Shown here in pieces: positions 24,523 through 33,799 of a stretch of 64,000 nucleotides of DNA (the stretch's first letter is position 1; each line of letters opens with the position of its first letter). The position numbers were made by a program, and so were the translations under genes. Under the pieces are notes generated by a model that worked only from the letters and a program-made list of their open reading frames with translations, was not told the DNA's origin and searched no databases. The stretch comes from Lachnospiraceae bacterium (GTDB taxonomy: Bacteria; Bacillota; Clostridia; Lachnospirales; Lachnospiraceae): NCBI GenBank assembly GCA_017619615.1, contig JAFZRY010000014.1, forward strand, positions 107,420-171,419. Direction: 5' to 3'.

Positions 24523-26484
24523 ATGGCAGGACATCCTTTAATAATAGTAGAGTCACCCACCAAAGAGCACACGATCAAGCGCTTTCTGGGCTCGAATTAC
24601 AGCGTGAAGGCGTCGGGCGGACACCTGCGGGATCTGCCGAAGAGCCGGATGGGCGTGGACATTGCGAACGATTACGAGCCGGAGTACATCTCCATCCGCG
24701 GCAAGGGCGACGTGATCAAGGCCCTGAAGAACGAAGCGAAGAAGGCCACGAAGGTCTATCTGGCGACGGACCCGGACCGCGAGGGCGAAGCCATCGCGTG
24801 GCATCTGGCGTTCCTGCTCAGGGACGTCAACCCGAAGCTGTACCGCATCAGTTTCAATGAGATCACGAAGGAGGCGGTGAAAGCCGCGCTGGCCAGCCCC
24901 CGCGCCATCGATCTGGAACTGGTGGACGCGCAGCAGGCGCGCCGCGTGCTGGACCGCGTGGCCGGGTATTCGGTGAGTCCGCTGCTGTGGAAGAAGATCA
25001 AGCGGGGCCTCTCCGCGGGCCGCGTGCAGTCCGCCACCCTGAACATGGTGGTGAGCCGCGACCGGGAGATCGACGCGTTCGATCCCGAGGAGTACTGGAC
25101 CCTGGAGGCCGCCCTGACCGTCGAAGGCCGTAAGGCGCCGCTCATCCTGCAGTACGACAACAAGCCCCGCGCCCTGAAATCGGAAGCAGACACGCAGGAC
25201 ATGATCGCGTACCTGGACGGCCGCCCGTTTGAGATCAGGTCCCTGACCAGCTCGCGCAAGCACGTGAAGGCCCCCAATCCCTTCACCACCAGCACGCTGC
25301 AGCAGGAGGCCTCCCGCATCCTGGGCTTCTCGCCCTCCAAGACCATGCGCGTGGCGCAGACCCTGTACGAAGGCGTGAAACTGGCGGAAGGCACTGTGGG
25401 TCTGATCACCTACCTCAGAACCGACAGCACGCGCATCGGCGCGGAAGCGGACGCCGCCGCCCGGTCGTACCTGAAAGAGAAATACGGCGAGGATTACGTG
25501 GGCAAGATCGCGGCCGCCGCCAAGAAAGACGAGCGGATCCAGGACGCGCACGAAGCCATCCGCCCGACCTCCATCGAGCGCACGCCGGAGAAGATCAAGG
25601 ACCAGATGGGCCGTGACGAACTGCGTCTGTACCAGCTGATCTGGAACCGCTTCGCGGCCAGCCGCATGGCGGATTACACCTACGACGCCGTGCAGCTGAC
25701 GGCCGCCGCCGGCGACGCCGTCTTCAAAGCCGCCGCGCAGAATCCCGTGTTCCAGGGCTACCGCCTTGTCTACAACCATGAGGACAAGCAGAAGGCCGAC
25801 AAAAACCTGGTGGGCATCACGAAGGACAGCGTCCTGACGGATCCGCGCTTCACACCGGAGCAGCATTTCACCCAGCCGCCCGCGCACTACACCGAGGCCT
25901 CGCTGGTGCAGAGCATGGAAGCCGCGGGCATCGGCCGGCCGTCCACCTACGCGCCCACGCTGGCGACGCTGATGGACCGCCATTATACGGCCCGCAAGGG
26001 CAAAAACGTGATCTCTACCGACCTCGGCCGCGCCGTGGACGACATGATCTGCCGCACCGTCCCCATGCTTGCGGACAAAAACTTCACCGCGGACATGGAG
26101 ACCCGCCTGGACAAGGTGGCCGAAGGCGGCGAGGAGTGGCGGGAGATCCTCCGCAGCTTCTATCCGCCGTTTAAGGAAAAACTGGACGCCGCCATGGAGG
26201 AGCTGGACCGCGTGCAGGTCAAGGACGAAGAGTCCGACGAAGTCTGCGAACTCTGCGGCCGCCGCATGGTCATCAAATACGGCCGCCACGGCAAATTCCT
26301 GGCGTGCCCGGGCTTCCCGGAGTGCAAGAACACGAAGCCGTTCCTGGAAGTCGCGGACGTCCCCTGCCCGGACTGCGGAGGCCGCCTGATCCTGCGCCGC
26401 ACCGCCAAGGGCCGCCGGTTCTTCGCCTGCGAAAACAAGGACTGCGGGTTCATGAGCTGGAACAAGCCGAAGGCAAAAGAGTAA
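24523..26484 (+). CDS. topA: DNA topoisomerase I
   Basis: 653 residues. Toprim domain (PLIIVESPTKEHTIKRFLG, then ATDPDREGEAIAWHL), the active-site tyrosine in LITYLRTDSTRIG (about residue 306), and two C-terminal four-cysteine zinc modules (CELCGRRM...C, CPDCGGRL...C). It relaxes negative supercoils. ATG 24523 is chosen because AGGAGG lies five bases upstream; a longer frame starting at 24484 has no such site. It is shorter than TopA of E. coli, which has more C-terminal modules. Confidence 0.96.
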   Translation: MAGHPLIIVESPTKEHTIKRFLGSNYSVKASGGHLRDLPKSRMGVDIANDYEPEYISIRGKGDVIKALKNEAKKATKVYLATDPDREGEAIAWHLAFLLRDVNPKLYRISFNEITKEAVKAALASPRAIDLELVDAQQARRVLDRVAGYSVSPLLWKKIKRGLSAGRVQSATLNMVVSRDREIDAFDPEEYWTLEAALTVEGRKAPLILQYDNKPRALKSEADTQDMIAYLDGRPFEIRSLTSSRKHVKAPNPFTTSTLQQEASRILGFSPSKTMRVAQTLYEGVKLAEGTVGLITYLRTDSTRIGAEADAAARSYLKEKYGEDYVGKIAAAAKKDERIQDAHEAIRPTSIERTPEKIKDQMGRDELRLYQLIWNRFAASRMADYTYDAVQLTAAAGDAVFKAAAQNPVFQGYRLVYNHEDKQKADKNLVGITKDSVLTDPRFTPEQHFTQPPAHYTEASLVQSMEAAGIGRPSTYAPTLATLMDRHYTARKGKNVISTDLGRAVDDMICRTVPMLADKNFTADMETRLDKVAEGGEEWREILRSFYPPFKEKLDAAMEELDRVQVKDEESDEVCELCGRRMVIKYGRHGKFLACPGFPECKNTKPFLEVADVPCPDCGGRLILRRTAKGRRFFACENKDCGFMSWNKPKAKE

Positions 26485-26509
26485 GAGCGGAAAGAACAAA
26501 CCAAGCCGG

Positions 26510-26552
26510 AACCGGCTGCTGCCCCGCCTGCGCGGGAAGGCGCCGGTTTTTT
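26510..26552 (+). terminator. Intrinsic terminator of topA
   Basis: AACCGGC (26510-26516) pairs with GCCGGTT (26542-26548), followed by a T-run; a smaller inner hairpin (CCCGCCTGCGCGGG) lies in the loop. Confidence 0.7.
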
Positions 26553-26855
26553 CGTGAGAGAAAGAGCGGTGGGCGTTTTTATACGACCGATAATATAGCG
26601 CGGGAAAATTAAGCAGAGGGAAGATGCTTTGGGCTAAACGAACTGTCGGGAAACCCGGGAATCGGGCTTGATGCGAGTAAAAAACATAGAGTTGCTAAAG
26701 GTTGAAAGTTGACGTGATTTATGATATATAATAACATGGTGTTTTAGTTGATATTATTCTTAATGCTTTGCCGAAAACCAATCAATATATTACCTGATAC
26801 GGTTTCCTATACATTGGCATTTTTGATAGAAGGGCTTCCATAACTGACAGTTGCC
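26553..26855 (+). other. AT-rich intergenic region before the LysR gene
   Basis: About 300 bases with no open frame worth calling. Base composition drops sharply here compared with topA. TTGAAA (26702-26707) and TATAAT (26727-26732) are 19 bases apart and may form a weak promoter with a 120-base leader. No integrase site, direct repeat or RNA gene is seen. Confidence 0.5.
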
Positions 26856-27788
26856 ATGAATATTTATCAAGTTGAAAATATTATTGCTATTTATGAGGAG
26901 GGCAGCATATCAAAAGCCGCAGAAAGGCTTTTTATTACGCAGAGCGCGCTGAACCAGCAGCTTTTGAAACTGGAGAAGCAGCTGGGAGCCCCTCTTTTTG
27001 TCCGCGGGAAACAGGGATTGTCTCCGACGGAGATCGGACAGGTCTATCTGGATGGCGCCATGGCCATGGTGGGTGTGAAAAAAAACACATATGATAAGAT
27101 CCGGAATATGCTGAATACAAAACAAAACCTTCTCCGTGTGGGACTGGTAACGGACCGCGGCCAGGACATGTTTACGACCATCTACTCCGAGTTCCGAAAG
27201 GAACATCCCCTGGTCAGCATTGAAGCCATCCCGACCAGCACCCTGGAACAAATCAAAATGCTTCGGGACAGAACGATGGACATTGCGTATCTGTGCCTGG
27301 AATCTCCGCCGGAAGAGTTCAACTACACGCAGGTCCTGCAGGAGACCATTCTTCTTGCTGCGCCTGCGGCGGGAATCCTTGCTCCTTACGCCGATCCTCA
27401 CCGGGCCTATTCTCCGATAGGAGATAAACTGCACCTGATCGAAAATGAAAAGTTCATTCTCTTTTCGCACAAGAGGACCCTGCGCGATGCAGTCGATTTT
27501 GTTTTTGAAAAGGAACATCTCATAGCAAACGTAGCCTCAACCATGGACAGTTCCGTGATGCTTCTGGAAATGGTGGGCAAGCAAGGATATTATTCGATGG
27601 TTCCCGAAACATACTATACAAAGCGTGACGATATTATATGGTTTTCGCTTAACTCTTTCCCGGAGTGGAACATGTACGCAACGACCGGTAAAACGGATGC
27701 CCTGACATCTGCGGGGATCGACTTTATAAACCTGAGCAAACAGTATTGGGGAGCCAGACTGAAAAGAATAAGGGACAAAACGCTGTAA
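26856..27788 (+). CDS. LysR family transcriptional regulator
   Basis: 310 residues. N-terminal winged helix (residues 1-60) with EGSISKAAERLFITQSALNQ and GAPLFVRGKQGLSPTEIGQ, then a periplasmic-binding-like effector domain (about 90-300). LysR proteins bind a small acid and activate nearby operons; the target is probably the carboxylate-use cluster just downstream, transcribed the same way. The ribosome-binding site is weak (the nearest purine run ends about 20 bases upstream). Lower GC and more A/T third positions than topA. Confidence 0.88.
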   Translation: MNIYQVENIIAIYEEGSISKAAERLFITQSALNQQLLKLEKQLGAPLFVRGKQGLSPTEIGQVYLDGAMAMVGVKKNTYDKIRNMLNTKQNLLRVGLVTDRGQDMFTTIYSEFRKEHPLVSIEAIPTSTLEQIKMLRDRTMDIAYLCLESPPEEFNYTQVLQETILLAAPAAGILAPYADPHRAYSPIGDKLHLIENEKFILFSHKRTLRDAVDFVFEKEHLIANVASTMDSSVMLLEMVGKQGYYSMVPETYYTKRDDIIWFSLNSFPEWNMYATTGKTDALTSAGIDFINLSKQYWGARLKRIRDKTL

Positions 27789-27841
27789 GAATAATACTGA
27801 CGATTCTGTCTGTGCCACGACGCTGAAAACTATCTTAATAA

Positions 27842-27899
27842 AACTAAGCCGCACTAAACATCACAATGGCTTGGATGTGATGCAAAGTGCGGCTTAGTT
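27842..27899 (+). terminator. 58-base perfect hairpin after the LysR gene
   Basis: AACTAAGCCGCACT (27842-27855) pairs with AGTGCGGCTTAGTT (27886-27899). An inner CATCAC/GTGATG stem extends it. It is followed by CTTTCTTTTG, so termination is the simplest reading. The 14-base ends would also suit a small non-coding mobile element. Confidence 0.65.
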
Positions 27900-28105
27900 C
27901 TTTCTTTTGCAGTGAATCACGAATTTGGAACACGCTGTCTGCTGACGGAGTAATTGTTTGCAGCGGATCTATTTTACAACACGCCTTAATTATTTTAAGA
28001 GATAAGACAAAATAGTTAATTTTACTTCCATTTTTTTGTGTGTTATATCAATAAAAAATGATCGAGTGCCAATTGCATTAATCAAGCCGTCCAATCAATG
28101 AAAGC
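27900..28105 (+). other. AT-rich leader region of the carboxylate cluster
   Basis: About 200 bases without a gene. It contains A/T tracts around 28010-28070 where a promoter would be expected, but I cannot pick convincing -35 and -10 boxes. It is the most likely LysR binding region. Confidence 0.4.
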
Positions 28106-29428
28106 GTGCCGAAAATGTACCTATCTTCTGACCCATGGGACCATGATATTTCACCCTATATCGGAGACGTGAAGATCCCCGAACTCAGCAGGATCCGCCA
28201 GCGCTTTACTACGACCGAAATCAGCGATCTCGAACAGCATGTCCGGGAGCATTTCACTTCTTTCCTGGAAGACAGAGATCTTCGGGGAAAGCGTATTGCT
28301 GTTACGGCTGGCAGTCGGCAGATCAGCGGCCTTGTCACGATCCTTAAAACCATAGTCGGTATTCTGAAAGAACGCGGCGCGGATCCTTTCGTTGTCGCGG
28401 CCATGGGCAGCCACGCAGGAGCTACCGGCGAAGGTCAGCGCGGGTTCCTGGCAACGCTGGGCATTACGGAAGAAGCTGTAGGAACGCGGATCGTCTCTCA
28501 AATGGAAACAGTCCTGATCGGACGTCTGGAAAGCGGCATGCCGGTCTATTGCGATAAGGCGGCGTCGGAGGCCGACGGTGTCATCGTTATGAACAAGATC
28601 AAGCCGCATGCAGATTTCAAGGGCGACGTGGAGAGCGGTCTGTGCAAAATGATGGCGATCGGTCTGGGAAAACGGGACGGTGCGGCGCTGTTTCATACGA
28701 TGGGCTTCGGTGTTTTTGCGACGCTCATCCCGCAGGTAGCGGAATGCTATCTTGAAAACCTGAACATTCTCTGCGGCGTAGGCATCGTCGAGAATTCTTT
28801 TGACAGGCCGATGATCTGCGAGTTCATTGCCCCGCAGAAGATCATTTCGCGGGAGAAGGACCTTCTGGTCATCGCCAAAGAGAACATGGCACGGCTCCTG
28901 ATGGACCGCATCGATGTGCTGGTCGTGGACCGGATCGGAAAAAACATCAGCGGGCAGGGCATGGATCCGAATGTTACCGGGCGGACCGGCTCCACGCTTC
29001 ATAAACTGTTCAACGAGGATCTGGTCGACCGCATCGTGGTCCTGGGACTCACGGAGGAAACCCACGGCAATTTTGCCGGTCTGGGCATGGCGGATTTCTC
29101 CACGACCGACGTAGTAAAGGGATTGGATTTCAAGGCAACGTACATCAATGAGGTGACGTCGCGGACCATCCCGCCCGCCAGGCTTCCCTTCCTGGTGAAA
29201 AACGACCGGCAGGCGATCCAAATGGGCATTTACACCTGTGACGCCTTCAGTTCGGGCAAAATAAGGCTCGTCCATATCCGTGACACAGCGCATCTCGAAG
29301 AAATCGAAGTTTCGCCCGCGATGCTCTGGGAAATGGCAGCCGGGTCCTACTCTTTTGAAAACGGAGAGGGTCCCGTTTGGACAGAAATGGAATTTGAGGA
29401 CGGCAAGCTGCACAGCCGCCTCATGTAG
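28106..29428 (+). CDS. LarA / DUF2088-like protein (lactate-racemase-like)
   Basis: 440 residues. Core motifs are GKRIAVTAGSRQISGL, AMGSHAGATGEGQ (about 98), VIVMNKIKPHADFKGDVESG (about 160) and MMAIGLGKRDGA, the pattern of DUF2088/LarA N-terminal-domain proteins. LarA is a nickel-pincer 2-hydroxyacid racemase; larB, larC and larE, which make its cofactor, are not in this window. Racemisation or epimerisation is therefore a family-based guess. The start is uncertain: GTG 28106 or ATG 28115, neither with a good ribosome-binding site. First gene of the transporter/oxidoreductase cluster. Confidence 0.65.
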   Translation: MPKMYLSSDPWDHDISPYIGDVKIPELSRIRQRFTTTEISDLEQHVREHFTSFLEDRDLRGKRIAVTAGSRQISGLVTILKTIVGILKERGADPFVVAAMGSHAGATGEGQRGFLATLGITEEAVGTRIVSQMETVLIGRLESGMPVYCDKAASEADGVIVMNKIKPHADFKGDVESGLCKMMAIGLGKRDGAALFHTMGFGVFATLIPQVAECYLENLNILCGVGIVENSFDRPMICEFIAPQKIISREKDLLVIAKENMARLLMDRIDVLVVDRIGKNISGQGMDPNVTGRTGSTLHKLFNEDLVDRIVVLGLTEETHGNFAGLGMADFSTTDVVKGLDFKATYINEVTSRTIPPARLPFLVKNDRQAIQMGIYTCDAFSSGKIRLVHIRDTAHLEEIEVSPAMLWEMAAGSYSFENGEGPVWTEMEFEDGKLHSRLM

Positions 29429-29445
29429 TACCTTGACATCGGTTT

Positions 29446-29468
29446 AAATTTCGCGGCCTACGAAATTT
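29446..29468. promoter_or_regulatory. Inverted repeat upstream of tctC
   Basis: AAATTTCG (29446-29453) and CGAAATTT (29461-29468) with seven bases between. It lies 45 bases before tctC. TTGACA occurs just upstream (29433-29438) without a clear -10. Operator or RNA hairpin; not decided. Confidence 0.4.
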
Positions 29469-29513
29469 AGATATAGCTCGTGAAACCAATGGATTCATAA
29501 AGGAGGAGAAAAC

Positions 29514-30566
29514 ATGAAAAAAGCACTTAGTCTAATCCTTGCCTTGGCGCTCGTGTTCGCGCTGGCGGGATGCAGCAGCTCTAACAACAACACCACTACC
29601 CCTGCCACTACCGCCGCTAACAACACTACCGCGAGCAATGAGACCCAGCCGACTTCGAGCTGGCCGGCTAAGGACATCCGGCTGATCGTCCCTTATTCCG
29701 CGGGCGGAAACAGCGACCTGTGCGCCAGAAAGCTGGCTGAGATCATTGAGAAGAAGAACCTGCTGAACGGTCACACGCTCGTTGTTACCAACATCCAAGG
29801 CAGCGCCACTCAGGAAGCGTTCAACGCTCTGATGACGGCCGATCCCGATGGCTACACCATCCTGATGCAGCACAACGCCATCCTGACACAGCCGGCATTC
29901 GGCAATGTTTCCTTCACGATGGAAGACGTCGGCGCGGTCTGCAAACTTATGGACCAGCCTTTCATGATCTTTGCCTCCGGGGATGCTCCTTTCAACACCA
30001 CCGCCGAACTGGTTGCGTATTGCAAAGATCATCCCGGTGAAAAGATCACCATGGGAGTCCCCGGTGTCGGTTCCTCCGGACAGATCGGTGTGGAAGTTTT
30101 CCTGGCTGAAGCCGGTATCCGCGACAGCATGCAGTTTGTTTACTATCCGAGCGGCGGTGACAGCCTGACCGGCCATCTTGCCGGTGAATGCGTCCTGCAC
30201 GGCGGCTTCGCAACGGATGGTATGCGCTATGTGCCGAGCGGCGAACTCAAAGTGATCGCTGTTTCCGGACAGTCCCGCAACGCCTCCATCCCGGACGTGG
30301 AATGCTTCGGCGAATTGGGCTTTAAGACCGACTACCTGACCTACCAGGGCATGTGGGTCACCAAAGGAACTCCGGACGATGTGGTGAATCAGATCGCCAA
30401 AGTCTTTGAACAGGCTGTGAATTCGGACGAATTCAAACAGTACTGCGATGAGCAGGGCTGCTCTCCGGCCTACATCGGACCGCAGGAATGGCATGACCTG
30501 ATGGCCAATCTGAACAGTGTTATTGTTGACCTTGTTCAGAAATACGGTCTTGCGAACTCAAAATAA
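29514..30566 (+). CDS. tctC: Tripartite tricarboxylate transporter substrate-binding protein TctC
   Basis: 350 residues. Lipoprotein signal ending LAGC (Cys20), a Ser/Thr/Asn-rich linker (about 21-48), then the Bug/TctC fold starting WPAKDIRLIVPYSAGGNSD. The PYSAGG loop contacts the substrate carboxylate in this family. The usual start of the mature protein, P-x-[KR]-x-[IV], is kept. Ligand unknown (citrate, tartrate, aromatic acids and hydroxyacids are all known for Bug proteins). AGGAGGAG precedes the ATG. Confidence 0.92.
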   Translation: MKKALSLILALALVFALAGCSSSNNNTTTPATTAANNTTASNETQPTSSWPAKDIRLIVPYSAGGNSDLCARKLAEIIEKKNLLNGHTLVVTNIQGSATQEAFNALMTADPDGYTILMQHNAILTQPAFGNVSFTMEDVGAVCKLMDQPFMIFASGDAPFNTTAELVAYCKDHPGEKITMGVPGVGSSGQIGVEVFLAEAGIRDSMQFVYYPSGGDSLTGHLAGECVLHGGFATDGMRYVPSGELKVIAVSGQSRNASIPDVECFGELGFKTDYLTYQGMWVTKGTPDDVVNQIAKVFEQAVNSDEFKQYCDEQGCSPAYIGPQEWHDLMANLNSVIVDLVQKYGLANSK

Positions 30567-30601
30567 ACCATAGTATTTCGCAGTTTTCTATCTAACAACG
30601 C

Positions 30602-30645
30602 TCCGGGCTTTACAAGATATTAGGCCGTTCAGTGTAAAGCCCGGA
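30602..30645 (+). terminator. 13-bp stem hairpin between tctC and tctB
   Basis: TCCGGGCTTTACA (30602-30614) pairs exactly with TGTAAAGCCCGGA (30633-30645). The following T-run (CTCCTTTT) is weak. Likely a partial terminator or mRNA stabiliser that keeps the binding protein in excess over the membrane subunits. Confidence 0.7.
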
Positions 30646-30671
30646 ACTCCTTTTAAGAAGAGGAAATACCC

Positions 30672-31151
30672 ATGAAGTTTAATTTTAAAAAAGGCGAAGC
30701 GATTTTTATGCTTTTCCTGATAGGACTGGGCGTTTTGCTGTTCTATGAATCCCTCATCACCGTTACGACGGTAGAGGAACCTGTTACTGCTTCGGCGTAC
30801 GGAATGGTGATATCCGGCATATTTCTCATAGCTGTGATTTCCCGCCTGATAATCCTCATCGCTGCTGTCAGGAAGGAAAACAATACCGATAAACTGGAAA
30901 TAAAACACCCTGCATTGATCTTCCTGTCGATTCTGGGGATTTTGATATATACACTGGGGATCATCAAAATCGGTTATTACGTTACGACCTTTGTCTTTTC
31001 TTCGGTCATGGTAATGGCTCTGCGTGAAAAAGAAAACAGGACTCTGAAGACAGGCATCTTCACAGTTATCGGATGCCTTCTGTTCACATTGGCCCTGTAT
31101 TTCGTGTTCACCCAGTTTAAAGTCTATCTGCCGAACGCATGGCTGATCTAG
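30672..31151 (+). CDS. tctB: Tripartite tricarboxylate transporter small membrane subunit TctB
   Basis: 159 residues, four hydrophobic helices, matching the length and topology of TctB. Sequence conservation in this family is low; the assignment rests on size, topology and position between tctC and tctA. It is cytoplasmic-membrane located. Confidence 0.85.
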   Translation: MKFNFKKGEAIFMLFLIGLGVLLFYESLITVTTVEEPVTASAYGMVISGIFLIAVISRLIILIAAVRKENNTDKLEIKHPALIFLSILGILIYTLGIIKIGYYVTTFVFSSVMVMALREKENRTLKTGIFTVIGCLLFTLALYFVFTQFKVYLPNAWLI

Positions 31152-31170
31152 GATCAGGAGGAGAGAAACC

Positions 31171-32694
31171 GTGTTAGAAAATTTAGTGGAATTACTTACC
31201 AGTGATGCAATCATATGGTTGATCATGGGTGTCTCCCTCGGATTGGTGTTTGGTGCGATCCCCGGTCTTTCCGCGACACTGGCCGTTGTCCTGCTGATCC
31301 CCTTCACCTACAGTTTGTCTGCGGAGACCGGCATTGCGACATTGATCGGAGCTTACGTGGGCGGCATTTCCGGCGGTCTCGTGGCTGCTATCATGATCAA
31401 TATGCCGGGCACACCGTCTTCGGTGGCTACGACCTTTGACGGGTTTCCGATGGCCAAGCAGGGAAGAGCGGGGAAAGCGCTTGGCGTCGGTGTCATCAGT
31501 TCCTTCTTCGGCACTTTGTTCAGTTGGGGAGCCCTCGTCCTGTTCGCGCCGAAACTTTCTGCGATCACGCTTAAGTTCGGCCCTTACGAAATGGTCGGCG
31601 CCATCCTCTTCGGTTTGACCGCTGTCATCTCGCTGTCCGGCGAATCTTTGCATAAGGGCCTCGTATCGGCAGCGCTCGGCCTGGCTTTGTGTCTGATCGG
31701 GATCGAAAACGGATCATTTGCAAAACGGGCAACTTTTAATAATCCGATGCTGGCCGGCGGTATTCCGTATATGCCTGCGCTGATCGGCATGTTCGTCATC
31801 TCCGAGGTGCTCAATCAGTTTGAGAAGATCGACGAGAAATACCTTGTGCCGAAGCAGAAACTCAAGGGTGCCTATATGACTCTTAAAGAGTTCATAGAGT
31901 CCCTTCCGAACATGATCCGCTCCAGTTTCGTCGGTCTTTTGATCGGCATCCTTCCCGGCATAGGCGGCAGTTTTGCCAATTTTGTAACTTATGACCTGGC
32001 AAAACGTTCATCGAAACATCCCGAGACTTTTGGCAAGGGCAATTACCAGGGCGTTGTAGCCAGTGAAAGCGGCAACAATGCAACAATTGGCGGGGCACTT
32101 ATCCCGATGGTCTGCCTGGGTATCCCCGGGGACATCGTGACAGCGGCACTGATGGGCGGCTTAATGCTGAAAAATGCTTCGCCCGGACCGTACTTTATGC
32201 GCGAGCATGGGGATTTGGCAAATACAATATTTAATTCATTGCTGATTGCCAGTCTGGTCATGCTGGTCATAATGCTGCTGATTGCGATCCGTGTCTTTGC
32301 CGTGGTTCTGCGTCTGCCGAAATACGTTATGCTTCCGCTGGTTCTGGTCATGGCATTGGCCGGTATTTACAACATCAACTATTCTATCCCGGAAATGTTC
32401 GTCGGTCTGATCATGGGCGTTTTCGGGTATATGCTGGATAAATTCAAGTATCCCAAAACGCCGCTGGTTATCACCCTGATTCTCGGCAAGAGCCTGGAAC
32501 TCTATTTCCGCAGGGGACTGGTATTGAGCAGCGGCAGCCTTCTTCCTTTTGTTCAGAGACCGTACTCTCTTGCCTTCCTGATCCTGACAGTCATCGCGCT
32601 GGCGGTTCCGTTTGTCAGTAAAGCCAGAAAAAAGGCAAAGGCGAAAGAAGAGAATGGAAATACTGCCCCGAAGGAATCAGAAGTGCAGGAGTAA
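31171..32694 (+). CDS. tctA: Tripartite tricarboxylate transporter large membrane subunit TctA
   Basis: 507 residues, about 12 helices. TctA signatures are LGLVFGAIPGLSATLAVVLL (about 20-39), GGISGGLVAAIMINMPGTPS, and GILPGIGGSFANFVTYDLAK in the second half, which mirrors the first. GTG start with AGGAGGAG at normal distance. The lysine-rich tail (KARKKAKAKEE) is cytoplasmic. With TctB and TctC it forms a secondary, ion-driven carboxylate importer. Confidence 0.95.
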   Translation: MLENLVELLTSDAIIWLIMGVSLGLVFGAIPGLSATLAVVLLIPFTYSLSAETGIATLIGAYVGGISGGLVAAIMINMPGTPSSVATTFDGFPMAKQGRAGKALGVGVISSFFGTLFSWGALVLFAPKLSAITLKFGPYEMVGAILFGLTAVISLSGESLHKGLVSAALGLALCLIGIENGSFAKRATFNNPMLAGGIPYMPALIGMFVISEVLNQFEKIDEKYLVPKQKLKGAYMTLKEFIESLPNMIRSSFVGLLIGILPGIGGSFANFVTYDLAKRSSKHPETFGKGNYQGVVASESGNNATIGGALIPMVCLGIPGDIVTAALMGGLMLKNASPGPYFMREHGDLANTIFNSLLIASLVMLVIMLLIAIRVFAVVLRLPKYVMLPLVLVMALAGIYNINYSIPEMFVGLIMGVFGYMLDKFKYPKTPLVITLILGKSLELYFRRGLVLSSGSLLPFVQRPYSLAFLILTVIALAVPFVSKARKKAKAKEENGNTAPKESEVQE

Positions 32695-32758
32695 CGGCAC
32701 GGCCGCGATCCTTGAAAAATCGAATGACCTGCTGTCTGGCAGGGTGGAGGTAAAAACC

Positions 32759-33772
32759 TTGTATAAAGTGTTGCTGACAGAACCCATTGATCCGATCGGC
32801 GTGAAACTGCTGAAAGAGCATTTCACTGTCGACCTGGCTCCCGACCCGAAAGAGGAGACCATCGTTTCCCTGATCGGCGATTATGACGCGCTGGTGATTC
32901 GGGCCACGAAACTTACGGAAAACATTCTGGACGCCGGTAAAAAGCTCAAGATCGTCAGCCGGCACGGTGTAGGGCAGGACAACCTGGATATTCCTGCTGC
33001 GACACACCATAAAGTCCTGCTTACTACCACACCGGGGGCTAATGCCCACAGCGTGGCAGAACATGCGGTAGGGATGGCGATCGTCCTTATGAAGCGCTAC
33101 GGAGAGGCAGAAAAGCTTCTGCGGGACGGAACTTTCAATCAGCCCGGTTCTCTGACCGGACTGCTCAGCAAGATCGGCTTTGTTAACGAAGTACTCGAAG
33201 GCAAGACCATCGCCCTGGTGGGCACAGGTGCTATTGCGAAACGGGTCGCCGAGATCTGCCATGTCGGGTTCGGTATGAACGTTATCGGATATGATCCGTA
33301 CGTCAGCGCTGAAGTCATGGCAGAACATGGCATCAAAAAATATGAAACGGTGGAAGAAATGCTTCCGCTTTGCGATGTTCTTTCTGTCCATGTGCCCAAA
33401 ACGCCGGCCACGGAGAATATGATCAATAAGGATTCCTTCGCAAAAATGCGCAGGAATGCAGTGATTATCAATACTTCCAGAGGCGGCATCGTCAATGAGG
33501 CGGATCTTGCCCAGGCGCTTTGTTCCGGACAGATCGCCGGCGCGGGTCTGGATGTGTTTTCGCCGGAACCGCCTTTGCTCGACAATCCGCTTTTCAGTCT
33601 GGAAAACGTCATCATGACGCCCCATATCGCCGCGGCATCAGACGGTGCCATGTACAATATGTCCAAATGCGCGGCCGAAAATATTTTGGAATACCTCGAG
33701 GGCGGGAAGCCGCGTTTTCTCCTGAACCCTGAGATTTACGTACCCGTTTCCGAACACCCCAGACGGGGCTGA
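32759..33772 (+). CDS. D-isomer-specific 2-hydroxyacid dehydrogenase
   Basis: 337 residues. NAD motif ALVGTGAIAKRVAEI (about 156), then SRHGVGQDNLD in the catalytic domain, the catalytic arginine in NTSRGGIVNEADL (about 242), Glu in LDVFSPEPP, and catalytic His in TPHIAAASDGA. Related to SerA/VanH. It should interconvert a D-2-hydroxyacid and its 2-oxoacid with NAD(P). TTG 32759 is chosen because GGTGGAGGT lies seven bases upstream; the open frame continues back into tctA. No C-terminal ACT domain, so it is not a full SerA. Confidence 0.82.
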   Translation: MYKVLLTEPIDPIGVKLLKEHFTVDLAPDPKEETIVSLIGDYDALVIRATKLTENILDAGKKLKIVSRHGVGQDNLDIPAATHHKVLLTTTPGANAHSVAEHAVGMAIVLMKRYGEAEKLLRDGTFNQPGSLTGLLSKIGFVNEVLEGKTIALVGTGAIAKRVAEICHVGFGMNVIGYDPYVSAEVMAEHGIKKYETVEEMLPLCDVLSVHVPKTPATENMINKDSFAKMRRNAVIINTSRGGIVNEADLAQALCSGQIAGAGLDVFSPEPPLLDNPLFSLENVIMTPHIAAASDGAMYNMSKCAAENILEYLEGGKPRFLLNPEIYVPVSEHPRRG

Positions 33773-33799
33773 AGTGCTTCCGGAGAGAGAAGGTGAAAC

